Assembly (NCBI RefSeq): GCF_017165765.1 | Contig: NZ_JAFGZD010000005.1 | Span: forward strand, 124,001-188,000 | DNA from: Pseudomonas capsici | GTDB taxonomy: Bacteria; Pseudomonadota; Gammaproteobacteria; Pseudomonadales; Pseudomonadaceae | Direction of reading: 5' to 3' | DNA: 64,000 nucleotides | Shown here: positions 16,304 through 30,214 of the stretch, piece after piece | Layout of the letters: every line of letters begins with the position of its first letter | Numbering within the stretch: position 1 is the stretch's first letter | Position numbers and translations under genes: made by a program | The notes under the pieces: generated by a model | Told to the model about the DNA's origin: nothing | The model's input: the letters and a program-made list of their open reading frames with translations, nothing else | Database searches by the model: none

Positions 16304-17269
16304 TCAGGTGGGGTAGATCAGCGTGACCAGATCGGTATAGCGAGCCGTGCGCACGGACAGGGCCTTGGACAGGACATCCAGCATCTGCTCGGGCCTGTTG
16401 AGGTTGAGGATCAGGCTGACTCGCCGTGCTGCGAGTTGCTTGTCCATGATGAAGATTTTCCCTTCTCGCCAGCGCTGCAGTTCATCGACCACCGTCAGCA
16501 GCGGCGTATCGAAAAAGGCCAGGCGGCCATTGCGCCAGGCGAGAATCTGCTCAAGCTCCGCATGCTCAATGGTGCCGGTCTGGTTGGCGTTGAAGCGCAG
16601 GGACAGGCCTTCTTCAAGGTCCGTCTGTTGAGTGGCGGTGACGACGCGCACGGTTTTGCGACTGACAGCCACACGCGCTGTTGTCTGATCGCATGTCAGG
16701 CAGAACTCGCTGTCATTGGCGATCACCATGCCTTCTTCAGTGCTGACCCGGAACTCGCCGGCAGTAGCGGGCAATACGCTGAAGAATGCTTCGCCTTGAA
16801 GCAGCGTCACTGAGCGGCGGGTCGCTGAGAAATCCAGGTTCAAGGCGGTGTTGCCGGCAAGATCGACCGTCGATCCGTCCGGCAGGCTCACCTTGCGCCG
16901 CTCGCCCACGGCAGTGCGCACGTCGGCAAACGGTGATCCCGATCCCTTGAGCCAGAAAGACGTTGCGCCCGCCGTGACTGCCACGGCGCTCGCGGCGATC
17001 CCGAGCCCGACAAAGCGGCGTCGCGATAGTTGAGGCCGGGCGGCGGGTGGAGCAGGTTGCAGCAGAAGTGCCGAGGCGTCCCACAGACTTTGCAGTTCGG
17101 CATAGGCCTGGGCGTGCCGAGGGTCAGCCGCGATCCACCTGGCCAGATCCTTGCGCTCAGCCTCGGTGGGCGATCCTCCCTGGACCAGGGCAAACCAGGC
17201 GCTGGCCTGATGACGGATGTCATCACCCTGATGTGCAGACGAGTCGTGGAGGGGCGGTTCGGGATTCAT
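16304..17269 (-). CDS. FecR-family anti-sigma factor / sigma regulator
   Basis: The start at 17269 gives 321 residues, normal for FecR. A cytoplasmic N-terminal domain (about 1–75) has the DUF4880 pattern (QASAWFALVQGG … ARWIAADPRHAQAYAEL). One membrane segment lies at about residues 90–112 behind a twin-arginine-like SRRRFVG. A periplasmic FecR domain follows (TAVGERRKVSLPDGSTVDLAGNT) with the C-terminal STN-like interaction domain. It should hold the sigma factor inactive until the receptor signals. It lies 47 bp downstream of the sigma gene and 112 bp upstream of the receptor. A longer upstream open frame exists but is out of keeping with the family. Confidence 0.93.
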   Translation of the reverse strand: MNPEPPLHDSSAHQGDDIRHQASAWFALVQGGSPTEAERKDLARWIAADPRHAQAYAELQSLWDASALLLQPAPPAARPQLSRRRFVGLGIAASAVAVTAGATSFWLKGSGSPFADVRTAVGERRKVSLPDGSTVDLAGNTALNLDFSATRRSVTLLQGEAFFSVLPATAGEFRVSTEEGMVIANDSEFCLTCDQTTARVAVSRKTVRVVTATQQTDLEEGLSLRFNANQTGTIEHAELEQILAWRNGRLAFFDTPLLTVVDELQRWREGKIFIMDKQLAARRVSLILNLNRPEQMLDVLSKALSVRTARYTDLVTLIYPT

Positions 17270-17316
17270 TGGGTAATCGATTCGACTTGAATGAGTACTG
17301 GCGGGCGATTGTACAT

Positions 17317-17814
17317 TCACCGGGACATGCCGAGCCTCAATAAATCCAGAGCCTTGACCATGCGGCTGTAGGCGGTCTTCGGGGAGATGCCGAGGCGTTC
17401 GCCAATCTCGGCATAGGTCATGCCTTCGACCCGTACCATCAGAAACACCTCGCGGCAAGGTTCTGGCATGTTCTGAATCACCTGGTTCAAGGTTGCCAGT
17501 TGCTGGTTGGCAATGGCCGCCTGTTCGAGCGTTGGGGTTCTTTGCCCCTGGCTGATCATCTCCTGCTGTTCCAGGGGCTCGCCTTTGCGATGTTCCTGGC
17601 GACGGGTGTGATCGATGAACAGATTGCGGGCGCTGGAAAACAGATAGGCGCGGAAATTTTCTATGCGCGTGCGACCCATCTGCTCGGAGAGGCGAATGAA
17701 GGTGTCTTGAGTCAGATCCGCAGCGGTCTCTTTGCAACGCAAGCGACGATCCAGGTAATCCTGAATTTCTTCACGATGGGCGAGATAGAGCGCCTTGAGA
17801 TCTGAACCGGACAT
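17317..17814 (-). CDS. FecI-type extracytoplasmic-function sigma factor
   Basis: The start at 17814 (preceded by AGGGTAG) gives 165 residues. Region 2 is visible as LTQDTFIRLSE … NFRAYLFSSARNLFIDHTRR. Region 4 is visible as MPEPCREVFLMVRVEGMTYAEIGERLGISPKTAYSRM, with the helix-turn-helix that reads the −35 element. Family members switch on the adjacent receptor gene when the FecR partner is relieved. A Fur-box-like palindrome lies 44–62 bp upstream of the start, so iron repression of this gene is likely. A longer frame to 17943 would span that palindrome and was rejected. Confidence 0.93.
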   Translation of the reverse strand: MSGSDLKALYLAHREEIQDYLDRRLRCKETAADLTQDTFIRLSEQMGRTRIENFRAYLFSSARNLFIDHTRRQEHRKGEPLEQQEMISQGQRTPTLEQAAIANQQLATLNQVIQNMPEPCREVFLMVRVEGMTYAEIGERLGISPKTAYSRMVKALDLLRLGMSR

Positions 17815-17857
17815 GAAGCTACCCTGGATGGCATGCAAGCGAGCGCGGGAAAATATC

Positions 17858-17876
17858 ACAAACGAGAATCGTTTGT
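17858..17876. promoter_or_regulatory. Fur-box-like palindrome upstream of the fecI gene
   Basis: ACAAACGAGAATCGTTTGT is an inverted repeat with perfect 7-bp arms (ACAAACG / CGTTTGT) around a central AGAAT, resembling the Fur consensus core GAGAATCATT. It lies just upstream of an ECF sigma gene, where iron boxes are usual in Pseudomonas. Confidence 0.72.
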
Positions 17877-18029
17877 ATTGGCTGTCAGAGTAAGTTTTCA
17901 GGCAGCCAGAGATGATGGGGGTAGCAGCATGGGGTGAGTTCACCTGATGCCGTTGGTCGAGCTTGTGGGAGAGGGGACGCTTGTTTCTGATGGTGATAAA
18001 ATTGCCATTCGGTTTCGGGAGGTATGTGC

Positions 18030-18728
18030 ATGAACCTTGAAGAGAAAGTGCGCGGGGTCATCAGTCGTTCTCCAGGCAGCGTCGTCCTGCGAACAGATGT
18101 ATCTGCTCTGGGCAGTCGTTCTCAGGTTTCTCTCGTGCTTTCCCGGCTACAGAAGCAGGGAGAGCTTATCCGGATGGGACAAGGCATTTATGCCAAGTCT
18201 TGCAGAGACCCGGTCACAGATGCCATCACTCCGGTTCAAGACTTTGAAAGTCTGGCATTGGAGGCGCTTGGTAGATTGGGTCACAAAGTCTGGATTTCCC
18301 CTGCAAGCCAATCTCGAGCCGTATCAGAGAGTGGTGCCGATAACCCTGTAGAAGTCTGTGTTTCCGGGGGGCGGCGTATACATCGCAAGCTGTCTATCGG
18401 CAAAAGGTCTGTGGTGTACGTGTATGGCCGGGAACGTCCTGAAGAGTGCTCGGGTGCCAGTCTGCGTGATTCGAAGACGGGGGACCTGAACATCCCTACG
18501 GTCGGTGTTGGCCATTATGTATTGAAACTTGCCGAGAGCTTTAAGGTTTCCTACATGAAGACCTATGCGGACGAGTGGGCCGAGCATGTATCCAGACTGG
18601 CGGGTGACGATGTACATACAGACCCCGTTGAGCAATTGGTCATTGCCTTGAAAAAGCAGAATAAAGTCACAGGCAGTGAAATGCGGAAATTGCTGACCAA
18701 CTATTTGAGGGAGAAAGAGCGTGTTTGA
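18030..18728 (+). CDS. AbiEi/DUF6088-like antitoxin candidate
   Basis: The ATG at 18030 has GGGAGG 8–9 nt upstream; the ATG at 18024 is too close to it. The 232-residue protein starts with a winged-helix-like domain (about 1–55: VLRTDVSALGSRSQVSLVLSRL…GELIRMGQGIYAK), the pattern of AbiEi/DUF6088 proteins, which act as DNA-binding antitoxins in type IV toxin–antitoxin pairs. The remaining part is compatible with the AbiEi C-terminal domain, with no catalytic motifs. It overlaps the next gene by 8 nt, and that gene encodes a Fic protein rather than the usual AbiEii nucleotidyltransferase. Both genes are less GC-rich than their neighbours. I infer antitoxin and autorepressor; the family assignment is from pattern memory. 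Confidence 0.65.
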   Translation: MNLEEKVRGVISRSPGSVVLRTDVSALGSRSQVSLVLSRLQKQGELIRMGQGIYAKSCRDPVTDAITPVQDFESLALEALGRLGHKVWISPASQSRAVSESGADNPVEVCVSGGRRIHRKLSIGKRSVVYVYGRERPEECSGASLRDSKTGDLNIPTVGVGHYVLKLAESFKVSYMKTYADEWAEHVSRLAGDDVHTDPVEQLVIALKKQNKVTGSEMRKLLTNYLREKERV

Positions 18729-19446
18729 CCCTTTCAAGGATTTTGAAGACAGGGGCTATCTGCGAAATTATGAAGGGGAGAAAGATCCCAATATCGTGAA
18801 GCGTCTTGAGCACAATTTTTTTACTGCAAATCTGTCAGATGCCATGAGCTATCTCACGAGTCGCCGCGTTATTGGCTACAGGGATTTCCTTGAGGTTCAC
18901 AGGATTCTGTTTGGCGACTTCTATCCTTGGGCCGGTCAGGACAGAATGATGGTGGCTCCCGATATCGCGATTTCAAAAGCCGACACGCTTTTTTGCCACC
19001 CAAGAGATGCCCAAAGGGCTGTGGAGGAAGGGCTGAGGCTTGCTCAGGATGGCAGGACTCTCAAGCAGTCACCCGGCCTGGTCATGGGATTGTTCGCATA
19101 TGGGCATCCGTTTCTCGATGGCAATGGTCGCACCATGCTCACTGTCCATACTGTGCTGTGCCATCGTGCAGGGTTCTCGATTAATTGGGGAGCTACCTGC
19201 AAGTCGTCATATCTTTCGGCGTTGAGTGCGGAAATCGAAACGCCTGATAAAGGTATTCTCGATAGCTATTTGAAAGCGTTCATACAGCCAGCTCTTGAGC
19301 CGACTCATTGGGGGATGGCAATTCAATCCATTCAAGGCCTTGATGGAGTCGCTGCCTCCAATACGGTTGAAGGAAAATTCAGCGATCCATCCGTCTCACA
19401 AAAATATGAGCAATTTGACGAGCGCAGGGGCTATCGGATCTCTTGA
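18721..19446 (+). CDS. Fic/DOC-domain protein (probable AMPylating toxin)
   Basis: It starts with GTG inside the end of the upstream gene (8-nt overlap), which implies translational coupling. The 241-residue protein has a complete Fic active site, HPFLDGNGRT at residues 129–138, with the catalytic H129 and the phosphate-binding GNGR. A flap-like segment (YPWAGQDRMMV) lies about 50 residues earlier. Fic enzymes transfer AMP or another nucleotide moiety to target hydroxyls. Near the C terminus, SNTVEG (213–218) fits the [S/T]xxxE[G/N] pattern of autoinhibitory Fic helices, though its position needs structural support. The upstream AbiEi/DUF6088-like gene suggests a two-gene toxin–antitoxin unit. 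Confidence 0.88.
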   Translation: MFDPFKDFEDRGYLRNYEGEKDPNIVKRLEHNFFTANLSDAMSYLTSRRVIGYRDFLEVHRILFGDFYPWAGQDRMMVAPDIAISKADTLFCHPRDAQRAVEEGLRLAQDGRTLKQSPGLVMGLFAYGHPFLDGNGRTMLTVHTVLCHRAGFSINWGATCKSSYLSALSAEIETPDKGILDSYLKAFIQPALEPTHWGMAIQSIQGLDGVAASNTVEGKFSDPSVSQKYEQFDERRGYRIS

Positions 19447-19554
19447 TCCATTACCTCTCGACCTTACTGTTTCTCATCCGCACGTGTATCGTATTCGCCC
19501 CCTCGCACCTTCTCTCAGGTGCATCCCGCAGTCGTTCTTGAGGTGCTTTCCCCT

Positions 19555-20928
19555 ATGTCCTTTACCCGTCGACAAATTCTCGGAGGTCTGGCCGGTCTTG
19601 CGGTGGTGGGGTTGGGGGCCGGTGGTGCTTCGCGTTACTGGCTGGGGCGCAGTGGGCCGGGCGAAGGGCATGATTTCGAATTGATTGCTGCGCCGCTGGA
19701 TGTCGAACTGGTGCCAGGTTACAAGACCCCGGCCTGGGCGTTTGGCGGTTCGGCGCCGGGGACCGAGTTGCGGGTACGGCAAGGCGATTGGCTGCGGCTG
19801 CGCTTCATCAACCAGTTGCCGGTGGAAACCACTATTCACTGGCATGGCATCCGTTTGCCGCTGGAAATGGACGGCGTGCCTTACGTTTCGCAGTTGCCGG
19901 TCAAGCCGGGCGAGTATTTCGATTACAAGTTTCGGGTCACCGATGCGGGCAGTTTCTGGTATCACCCTCACGTAAGCAGCAGTGAAGAGCTGGGGCGCGG
20001 TCTGGTGGGGCCGTTGATCGTCGAAGAGCGTGAGCCGACGGGGTTTCTGCATGAGCGCACAGTGAACCTGAAAAGCTGGCATGTGGACGAGCAGGGCGCA
20101 TTCACTGACTTCAGCGTGACCCGCGAGGCGGCACGTGAAGGGACCGCCGGGCGGTTGCAGACCATCAATGGCGTTCCCTTGGGCGTGATCGACTTGCCTG
20201 CCGGGCAGATCACGCGGGTACGTTTGCTCAATCTGGACAACACCTGGACGTACCGTCTCAACCTGCCCGATGCCGAGGCGATGATCTATGCCCTGGATGG
20301 CAACCCGATAGAGCCGCGTCCGATGGGCGAGGATTACTGGCTCGGGCCGGGGATGCGTATCTGTCTGGCGATCAAGGCGCCGCCTGCGGGTGAGGAAATC
20401 TCGCTGCGCAACGGGCCGGTACGTCTGGGCACTTTCCGCTCGGTGGCCAATAACGATGCGCCGGGCCAATGGCCAGCGGCCTTGCCACCCAATCCGATCC
20501 CCGAACCTGATCTGGAGAATGCCGAAAAGATCAATTTCAACTTCGAGTGGGTCGGCTCGATGTCGGTCAACACCGACAACGGCAAGCCGCCAAGCCTCTG
20601 GCAGATCAATGGCGAGGCTTGGGATATCACCGACAAGACCTGTGCTGACCGGCCCATCGCCAAGCTGCAGTTAGGCAAGAGTTACATCTTCGAGCTGAAG
20701 AATATGACTCAATATCAACACCCGATTCATTTGCATGGCATGAGTTTCAAGGTGATCGGCTCCAATCGGCGCAAGATCATCCCGTATTTCACCGATACCT
20801 TCCTGCTGGGCCGAAATGAACGGGCACGGGTAGCGCTGGTGGCGGATAATCCCGGCGTATGGATGTTTCACTGCCATGTGATCGATCACATGGAAACCGG
20901 GCTCATGGCAGCGATAGAGGTTTCTTGA
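19555..20928 (+). CDS. Tat-exported multicopper oxidase
   Basis: The start at 19555 places a twin-arginine signal (TRRQILGGLAGLAVVG) at the N terminus; the protein is 457 residues. All four copper motifs are visible: HWHG (type 2/3), WYHPH, HPIHLHG and HCHVIDHMETGLM with the type-1 cysteine and methionine. It is a three-cupredoxin laccase/CueO-like periplasmic oxidase that would oxidise phenols or metal ions with oxygen. No copper-resistance partner genes are adjacent. Its stop codon overlaps the start of tadA by one base, so the two are probably co-transcribed. The exact substrate cannot be assigned. Confidence 0.92.
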   Translation: MSFTRRQILGGLAGLAVVGLGAGGASRYWLGRSGPGEGHDFELIAAPLDVELVPGYKTPAWAFGGSAPGTELRVRQGDWLRLRFINQLPVETTIHWHGIRLPLEMDGVPYVSQLPVKPGEYFDYKFRVTDAGSFWYHPHVSSSEELGRGLVGPLIVEEREPTGFLHERTVNLKSWHVDEQGAFTDFSVTREAAREGTAGRLQTINGVPLGVIDLPAGQITRVRLLNLDNTWTYRLNLPDAEAMIYALDGNPIEPRPMGEDYWLGPGMRICLAIKAPPAGEEISLRNGPVRLGTFRSVANNDAPGQWPAALPPNPIPEPDLENAEKINFNFEWVGSMSVNTDNGKPPSLWQINGEAWDITDKTCADRPIAKLQLGKSYIFELKNMTQYQHPIHLHGMSFKVIGSNRRKIIPYFTDTFLLGRNERARVALVADNPGVWMFHCHVIDHMETGLMAAIEVS

Positions 20929-21416
20929 TGCGGCAGCCGCAAATCATCGATCGCAGTCGCGATCAGGACTTCATGCGCGAAGCGCTGGCACTGGCCGCTC
21001 AAGGCGCGCTATTGGGCGAAGTGCCGGTGGGAGCTGTGCTGGTGCAGGATGGCCAGATCATCGGTCGCGGTTACAACTGCCCGATCAGCGGCAGCGATCC
21101 GAGTGCCCATGCCGAAATGGTCGCCATTCGCGATGCGGCCCGGGCGGTGAACAACTATCGTCTGCCGGGCAGTACGCTGTACGTGACGCTGGAACCCTGC
21201 AGCATGTGTGCGGGCCTGATCGTGCATTCCCGTGTGGCCCGCGTGGTTTACGGCGCGCTGGAGCCCAAGGCGGGAGTTGTGCAGAGTCAGGGGCAGTTTT
21301 TCACTCAGGGGTTTCTCAACCATCGCGTGCTGTTCGAGGGTGGTGTGCTGGGGGAGGAGTGCGGGACGATGTTGAGCGAATTTTTCAGGATGCGTCGGGC
21401 TGCCAGCAAAGCTTAG
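20928..21416 (+). CDS. tadA: tRNA-specific adenosine deaminase
   Basis: This 162-residue cytidine/deoxycytidylate deaminase-fold enzyme has the zinc and catalytic motifs HAEM (H, E) and PCSMCAG (two Cys), with the ALEPKAG region characteristic of TadA. It converts the wobble adenosine of tRNA-Arg(ACG) to inosine and is normally essential. ATG overlaps the last base of the preceding stop codon (TGATG). The short gap to mltF on the other strand makes the pair convergent. Confidence 0.96.
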   Translation: MRQPQIIDRSRDQDFMREALALAAQGALLGEVPVGAVLVQDGQIIGRGYNCPISGSDPSAHAEMVAIRDAARAVNNYRLPGSTLYVTLEPCSMCAGLIVHSRVARVVYGALEPKAGVVQSQGQFFTQGFLNHRVLFEGGVLGEECGTMLSEFFRMRRAASKA

Positions 21417-21427
21417 CTTCAGGCTTG

Positions 21428-27022
<5,595 letters not shown>

Positions 27023-27028
27023 GTCCCG

Positions 27029-27340
27029 ATGTACAAGCTTGCCTTCTTCGTGCCCGCAAGCCATGTGGAGCAGGTCAAGAACGCCGTATTCGCCGCTGGT
27101 GCAGGGCGAATCGGCGCTTACGATCACTGTTCATGGCAAGTGCTCGGCCAGGGCCAGTTCCGCCCGCTGGATGGCAGTCAGCCATTTATCGGGCAGGGTG
27201 GCGTGGTCGAGACGGTCGAGGAGTGGAAAGTCGAGATGGTCGTGGCCGATGAGTTCATTCATCAGGCAGTAATGGCTCTCAAGCAGAGCCATCCATACGA
27301 AACGCCAGCTTATGAAGTCTGGCGGCTGGAAGCATTTTAA
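27029..27340 (+). CDS. YqfO/NIF3 C-terminal-domain-like small protein
   Basis: This 103-residue protein starts MYKLAFFVPASHVEQVKNAVF and ends with the HPYETPAYEVWRLE motif that marks the YqfO/CutA-like domain inserted in NIF3-family proteins. Stand-alone versions are common in Pseudomonas, usually right after purL as here (6 bp gap). Its biochemical function is unknown. Confidence 0.85.
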   Translation: MYKLAFFVPASHVEQVKNAVFAAGAGRIGAYDHCSWQVLGQGQFRPLDGSQPFIGQGGVVETVEEWKVEMVVADEFIHQAVMALKQSHPYETPAYEVWRLEAF

Positions 27341-27346
27341 AATGCT

Positions 27347-27455
27347 GTCGCGGGCAAGCCCTCTCCCACGAGATTGAGTGTTTCAGGAAGTCGGACGTTA
27401 ATCCAATTCTTGAGGCAGTCCAGAATCAAGTGGAAGGGGGCTTGCCCACGACGCG
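27347..27455. repeat. Inverted pair of REP elements (REPIN-like)
   Basis: Two REP-type sequences face each other: GTCGCGGGCAAGCCC… at 27347–27373, and …GGGGGCTTGCCCACGAC at 27431–27455. They share the core GGGCAAGCCC in opposite orientation. They fill the space between convergent genes, as Pseudomonas REPINs usually do. Confidence 0.75.
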
Positions 27456-27456
27456 T

Positions 27457-28020
27457 TTACGGCCGGATCTCGATCATCGTGCCGTCCTTCACCAGATCCC
27501 AGACCTCGCGCATATCGTTGTTCTTCAGCGCGATGCAGCCATTGGTCCAGTCCAGGGTATGGAAGTACCACTCCGGATATTCTTCATCCACCGGCGTGCC
27601 ATGCAGCATGATCATGCTGCCGGGTTTGACGCCTTCACGGCGTGCGCGTGCCGCATCCGAAATGTTCGGATAGGAAATGTGCATCGACAGGTTGTAGTTG
27701 TTGCTGGGCTTGCGCCAGTCGATCCAGTAGAAGCCTTCCGGTGTGCGCTGGTCGCCTTCCTGCAGCTTGGTGCCCTTGGGGTTTCTGCCCAGAGAAATAC
27801 GATAGGTCTTGAGTGCTTCGCCGCCGCTGATCAGTTGCAACTGACGTGCGGATTTGAGTACCAGTACCTTGTCGATTTTCTTGTCGGCCAGACTCTGGGT
27901 ATTGATGACCTTGTGATCGATGATTTTCTGTTCGCTGCCCTTGGGCACGATGGTCTGGGTAAAGGCCGCCTGCGACAGCGGAACGAACGACATGCAGAAG
28001 AAAGCGAACAGCCAACGCAT
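27457..28020 (-). CDS. L,D-transpeptidase (YkuD domain)
   Basis: The 187-residue protein has a signal peptide (residues 1–19, cleaving after SQAA) and a YkuD domain (about 51–185). The active-site motif is HTLDWTNGCIAL, with C162 as the nucleophile and H140 upstream in MLHGTP. Such enzymes form 3-3 cross-links or attach lipoproteins to peptidoglycan in the periplasm. The RPEGFYWIDWRKP-like stretch (90–104, TPEGFYWIDWRKP) is typical of ErfK/murein-associated members. It precedes the Nudix gene on the same strand. Confidence 0.92.
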   Translation of the reverse strand: MRWLFAFFCMSFVPLSQAAFTQTIVPKGSEQKIIDHKVINTQSLADKKIDKVLVLKSARQLQLISGGEALKTYRISLGRNPKGTKLQEGDQRTPEGFYWIDWRKPSNNYNLSMHISYPNISDAARARREGVKPGSMIMLHGTPVDEEYPEWYFHTLDWTNGCIALKNNDMREVWDLVKDGTMIEIRP

Positions 28021-28056
28021 TGCGGTATCCCTGAAGGCATCTGAGTGCCGGATTGT

Positions 28057-28608
28057 TTATGTGTCCTGTATCGGGCGCGAAGCTGGCAGGGCGCTGGTGT
28101 GTACCGGGTAAACCTGCTGGCGTCTGTCCGCGAAGAAGTATTCTAGGGTACGCCCGACTGTCATGAAAGCCAGGTCCTGCCATGGAATGTCGGCTTCGTC
28201 GAATAATTGCACTTCAAGGCTTTCGACCCCGGCGGCGAATTCTGGAGTGGCGAGTTCGGCGCGATAGAACACATGCACCTGATTGATGTGCGGCACATCG
28301 ATCAGCGCATACAGATGCAGGTCGGTCAGCGTGGCGCAGGCTTCCTCGATGGTTTCACGGCGTGCTGCCTGCTCGATGGTTTCGCCGTTTTCCATGAAGC
28401 CGGCCGGCAAGGTCCAGAAACCCAGGCGCGGTTCGATGGCGCGGCGGCACAGCAAGACCTTCTCGCCCTGCGTAACCAGGCAACCGGCCACGATATTCGG
28501 GTTCTGGTAATGAATGGTGTGGCAATGCTCGCATACATGGCGCAGGCGACTATCGCCTTCGGGAATGCGCAGGATGACCGGGTTACCGCACTGGCTGCAG
28601 AATTTCAT
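28057..28608 (-). CDS. Zinc-ribbon Nudix hydrolase
   Basis: From the ATG at 28608 the protein has 183 residues. A zinc ribbon (C4, C7, C26, C29) precedes a Nudix domain with a complete box at about residues 70–92 (GFMENGETIEQ…RRETIEEA). This arrangement resembles a shortened NudC-like enzyme and a group of Nudix proteins common in pseudomonads. The substrate is probably a nucleotide diphosphate derivative but is unassigned. The next gene across the divergent space is a second Nudix enzyme of another subfamily. Confidence 0.88.
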   Translation of the reverse strand: MKFCSQCGNPVILRIPEGDSRLRHVCEHCHTIHYQNPNIVAGCLVTQGEKVLLCRRAIEPRLGFWTLPAGFMENGETIEQAARRETIEEACATLTDLHLYALIDVPHINQVHVFYRAELATPEFAAGVESLEVQLFDEADIPWQDLAFMTVGRTLEYFFADRRQQVYPVHTSALPASRPIQDT

Positions 28609-28758
28609 GGTTTCGTTCGATCCGTTAAAGCAGACGCTATCCTGGCTTGCTGCAGGGCGGATCTGCAAGTTTCGCGATTGTATGAGCGTCCTGCAAGGGG
28701 TTGGGCAGTTCGTCGCTTTGGTGCATGATGCCAGGAGTGCAACAGATCGAGATTTCCC

Positions 28759-29355
28759 ATGCTGGATGAGCTACTTCTCCGTGTAAGCAGTCATACGCCA
28801 GAGATTCTTGAGTCGAATCGAGTTTTTCCCGAGGCGGCGGTACTGGTGCCGGTCACGCGCAGTGACGAGCCCGAGTTGATCCTGACCTTGCGCGCCAGCG
28901 GGCTTTCCACTCACAGCGGAGAAGTGGCGTTCCCGGGCGGACGGCGCGATCCGGAAGATCCCGATCTGATATTCACGGCCCTGCGCGAGGCTGAAGAGGA
29001 AATCGGCCTGCCGCCCGGTCTTGTCGAAGTGGTCGGCCCTCTGAGCCCGCTGATCTCCAAACATGGCATCAAGGTCACGCCTTATGTCGGCGTGATTCCC
29101 GACTTTGTCGAATACCGACCCAACGATGCCGAAATCGCTGCGGTATTCAGTGTGCCTCTGGAGTTCTTCCGCCAGGACACTCGCGAGCACACGCACCGGA
29201 TCGATTATGAAGGCCGCAGTTGGTACGTACCGAGCTATCGTTATGGCGGATACAAGATCTGGGGGCTGACAGCAATCATGATCGTCGAACTGGTCAATGT
29301 GCTGTATGACACCGGAATCAGCCTGCACCACCCGCCAGAGCGGTCCACCACCTGA
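28759..29355 (+). CDS. CoA pyrophosphohydrolase, Nudix family (NudL-like)
   Basis: In this 198-residue protein the Nudix box (about 60–83, GGRRDPEDPDL…REAEEEIGL) is preceded by LSTHSGEVAFPGG. That is the UPF0035 signature of coenzyme A diphosphatases, which cut CoA to 4'-phosphopantetheine and 3',5'-ADP. No transmembrane segments or signal are seen. It opens a short rightward group with the γ-carbonic-anhydrase-like and DUF1289 genes. Confidence 0.9.
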   Translation: MLDELLLRVSSHTPEILESNRVFPEAAVLVPVTRSDEPELILTLRASGLSTHSGEVAFPGGRRDPEDPDLIFTALREAEEEIGLPPGLVEVVGPLSPLISKHGIKVTPYVGVIPDFVEYRPNDAEIAAVFSVPLEFFRQDTREHTHRIDYEGRSWYVPSYRYGGYKIWGLTAIMIVELVNVLYDTGISLHHPPERSTT

Positions 29356-29412
29356 GCCGTCATTCATAACGAACTGCGCCTGTGAGCGCGGTCATCAGCC
29401 TGAGGAAAAACC

Positions 29413-29937
29413 ATGAAATATCGCCTGGGAGACTCCCGTGTCCAGACCGATCCACAAAGCTGGGTCGCACCCAATGCGGTCCTGATCGGCAAGGTCAGAC
29501 TGGAGGCCGGAGCGAGTGTCTGGTTCAACGCCGTGCTGCGGGGCGATAACGAATTGATCCATATCGGCGAGAACAGCAATGTGCAGGATGGTACGGTCAT
29601 GCACACCGATATGGGGTCGCCACTGAATATCGGCAAAGGCGTCACCATTGGCCATAACGTCATGCTGCACGGTTGCAGCGTCGACGATTACAGCCTGATC
29701 GGCATCAATTCCGTGATTCTCAATGGGGCAAAGATCGGCAAATACTGCATCATCGGCGCCAACTCGCTGATCGGTGAAGGCAAGGTCATCCCCGATGGCT
29801 CTCTGGTGATGGGGTCGCCGGGCAAGGTGGTGCGCGAACTCACCGACGTACAGAAGAAAATGCTTGAAGCCAGCGCCGCGCATTATGTCCACAATGCCCA
29901 GCGTTACGCCCGCGACCTGGCTGTGCAGGAAGATTGA
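29413..29937 (+). CDS. γ-carbonic anhydrase-family hexapeptide-repeat protein
   Basis: The 174-residue protein is a left-handed β-helix made of imperfect hexapeptide repeats from residue 10 to about 135. The metal histidines of the γ-class are present in VMHTDMG and [11 protein letters not shown]. It is the YrdA/CaiE/PaaY type, about 170–200 residues. Activity as a carbonic anhydrase or thioesterase is unproven for most members. Its stop codon overlaps the start of the DUF1289 gene. Confidence 0.92.
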   Translation: MKYRLGDSRVQTDPQSWVAPNAVLIGKVRLEAGASVWFNAVLRGDNELIHIGENSNVQDGTVMHTDMGSPLNIGKGVTIGHNVMLHGCSVDDYSLIGINSVILNGAKIGKYCIIGANSLIGEGKVIPDGSLVMGSPGKVVRELTDVQKKMLEASAAHYVHNAQRYARDLAVQED

Positions 29938-30146
29938 TGAACACTGAATTCACCCCGGAAAAACCAGTCCGTTCGCCCTGTGTGAGTATCTGCTCCCTTG
30001 ATGAAGACGATATCTGTACTGGCTGCCAGCGAACCGTGAGCGAAATCACTGGCTGGAGCCGCATGAGCAATGAAGAGCGGCGGGCTGTGCTGGTGCTGTG
30101 CGATGAGCGGGCCAAGACGAGCGGGGTGGTCTGGACGTTGGGGTAG
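29937..30146 (+). CDS. DUF1289 small protein
   Basis: The ATG shares one base with the preceding TGA stop. The 69-residue protein has the DUF1289 cysteine motif, SPCVSICSLDEDDICTGCQR, with three of its four cysteines in C-x3-C-x7-C spacing plus C-x2-C at the end. The region is probably a small metal-binding site. Function is unknown; it commonly follows YrdA-type genes. Confidence 0.9.
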   Translation: MNTEFTPEKPVRSPCVSICSLDEDDICTGCQRTVSEITGWSRMSNEERRAVLVLCDERAKTSGVVWTLG

Positions 30147-30214
30147 GGTGTACATGCGATGAGGTGGGGAGGTCTGCTACCATTGGTCCCCGTTTTTCCC
30201 AAGACATCTTTTCC

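Noticed and set aside
16304..17737. Extended 477-codon reading frame for the FecR gene
   Set aside because: The extra upstream codons overlap the sigma-factor gene and have no FecR features; the start at 17269 matches the family.
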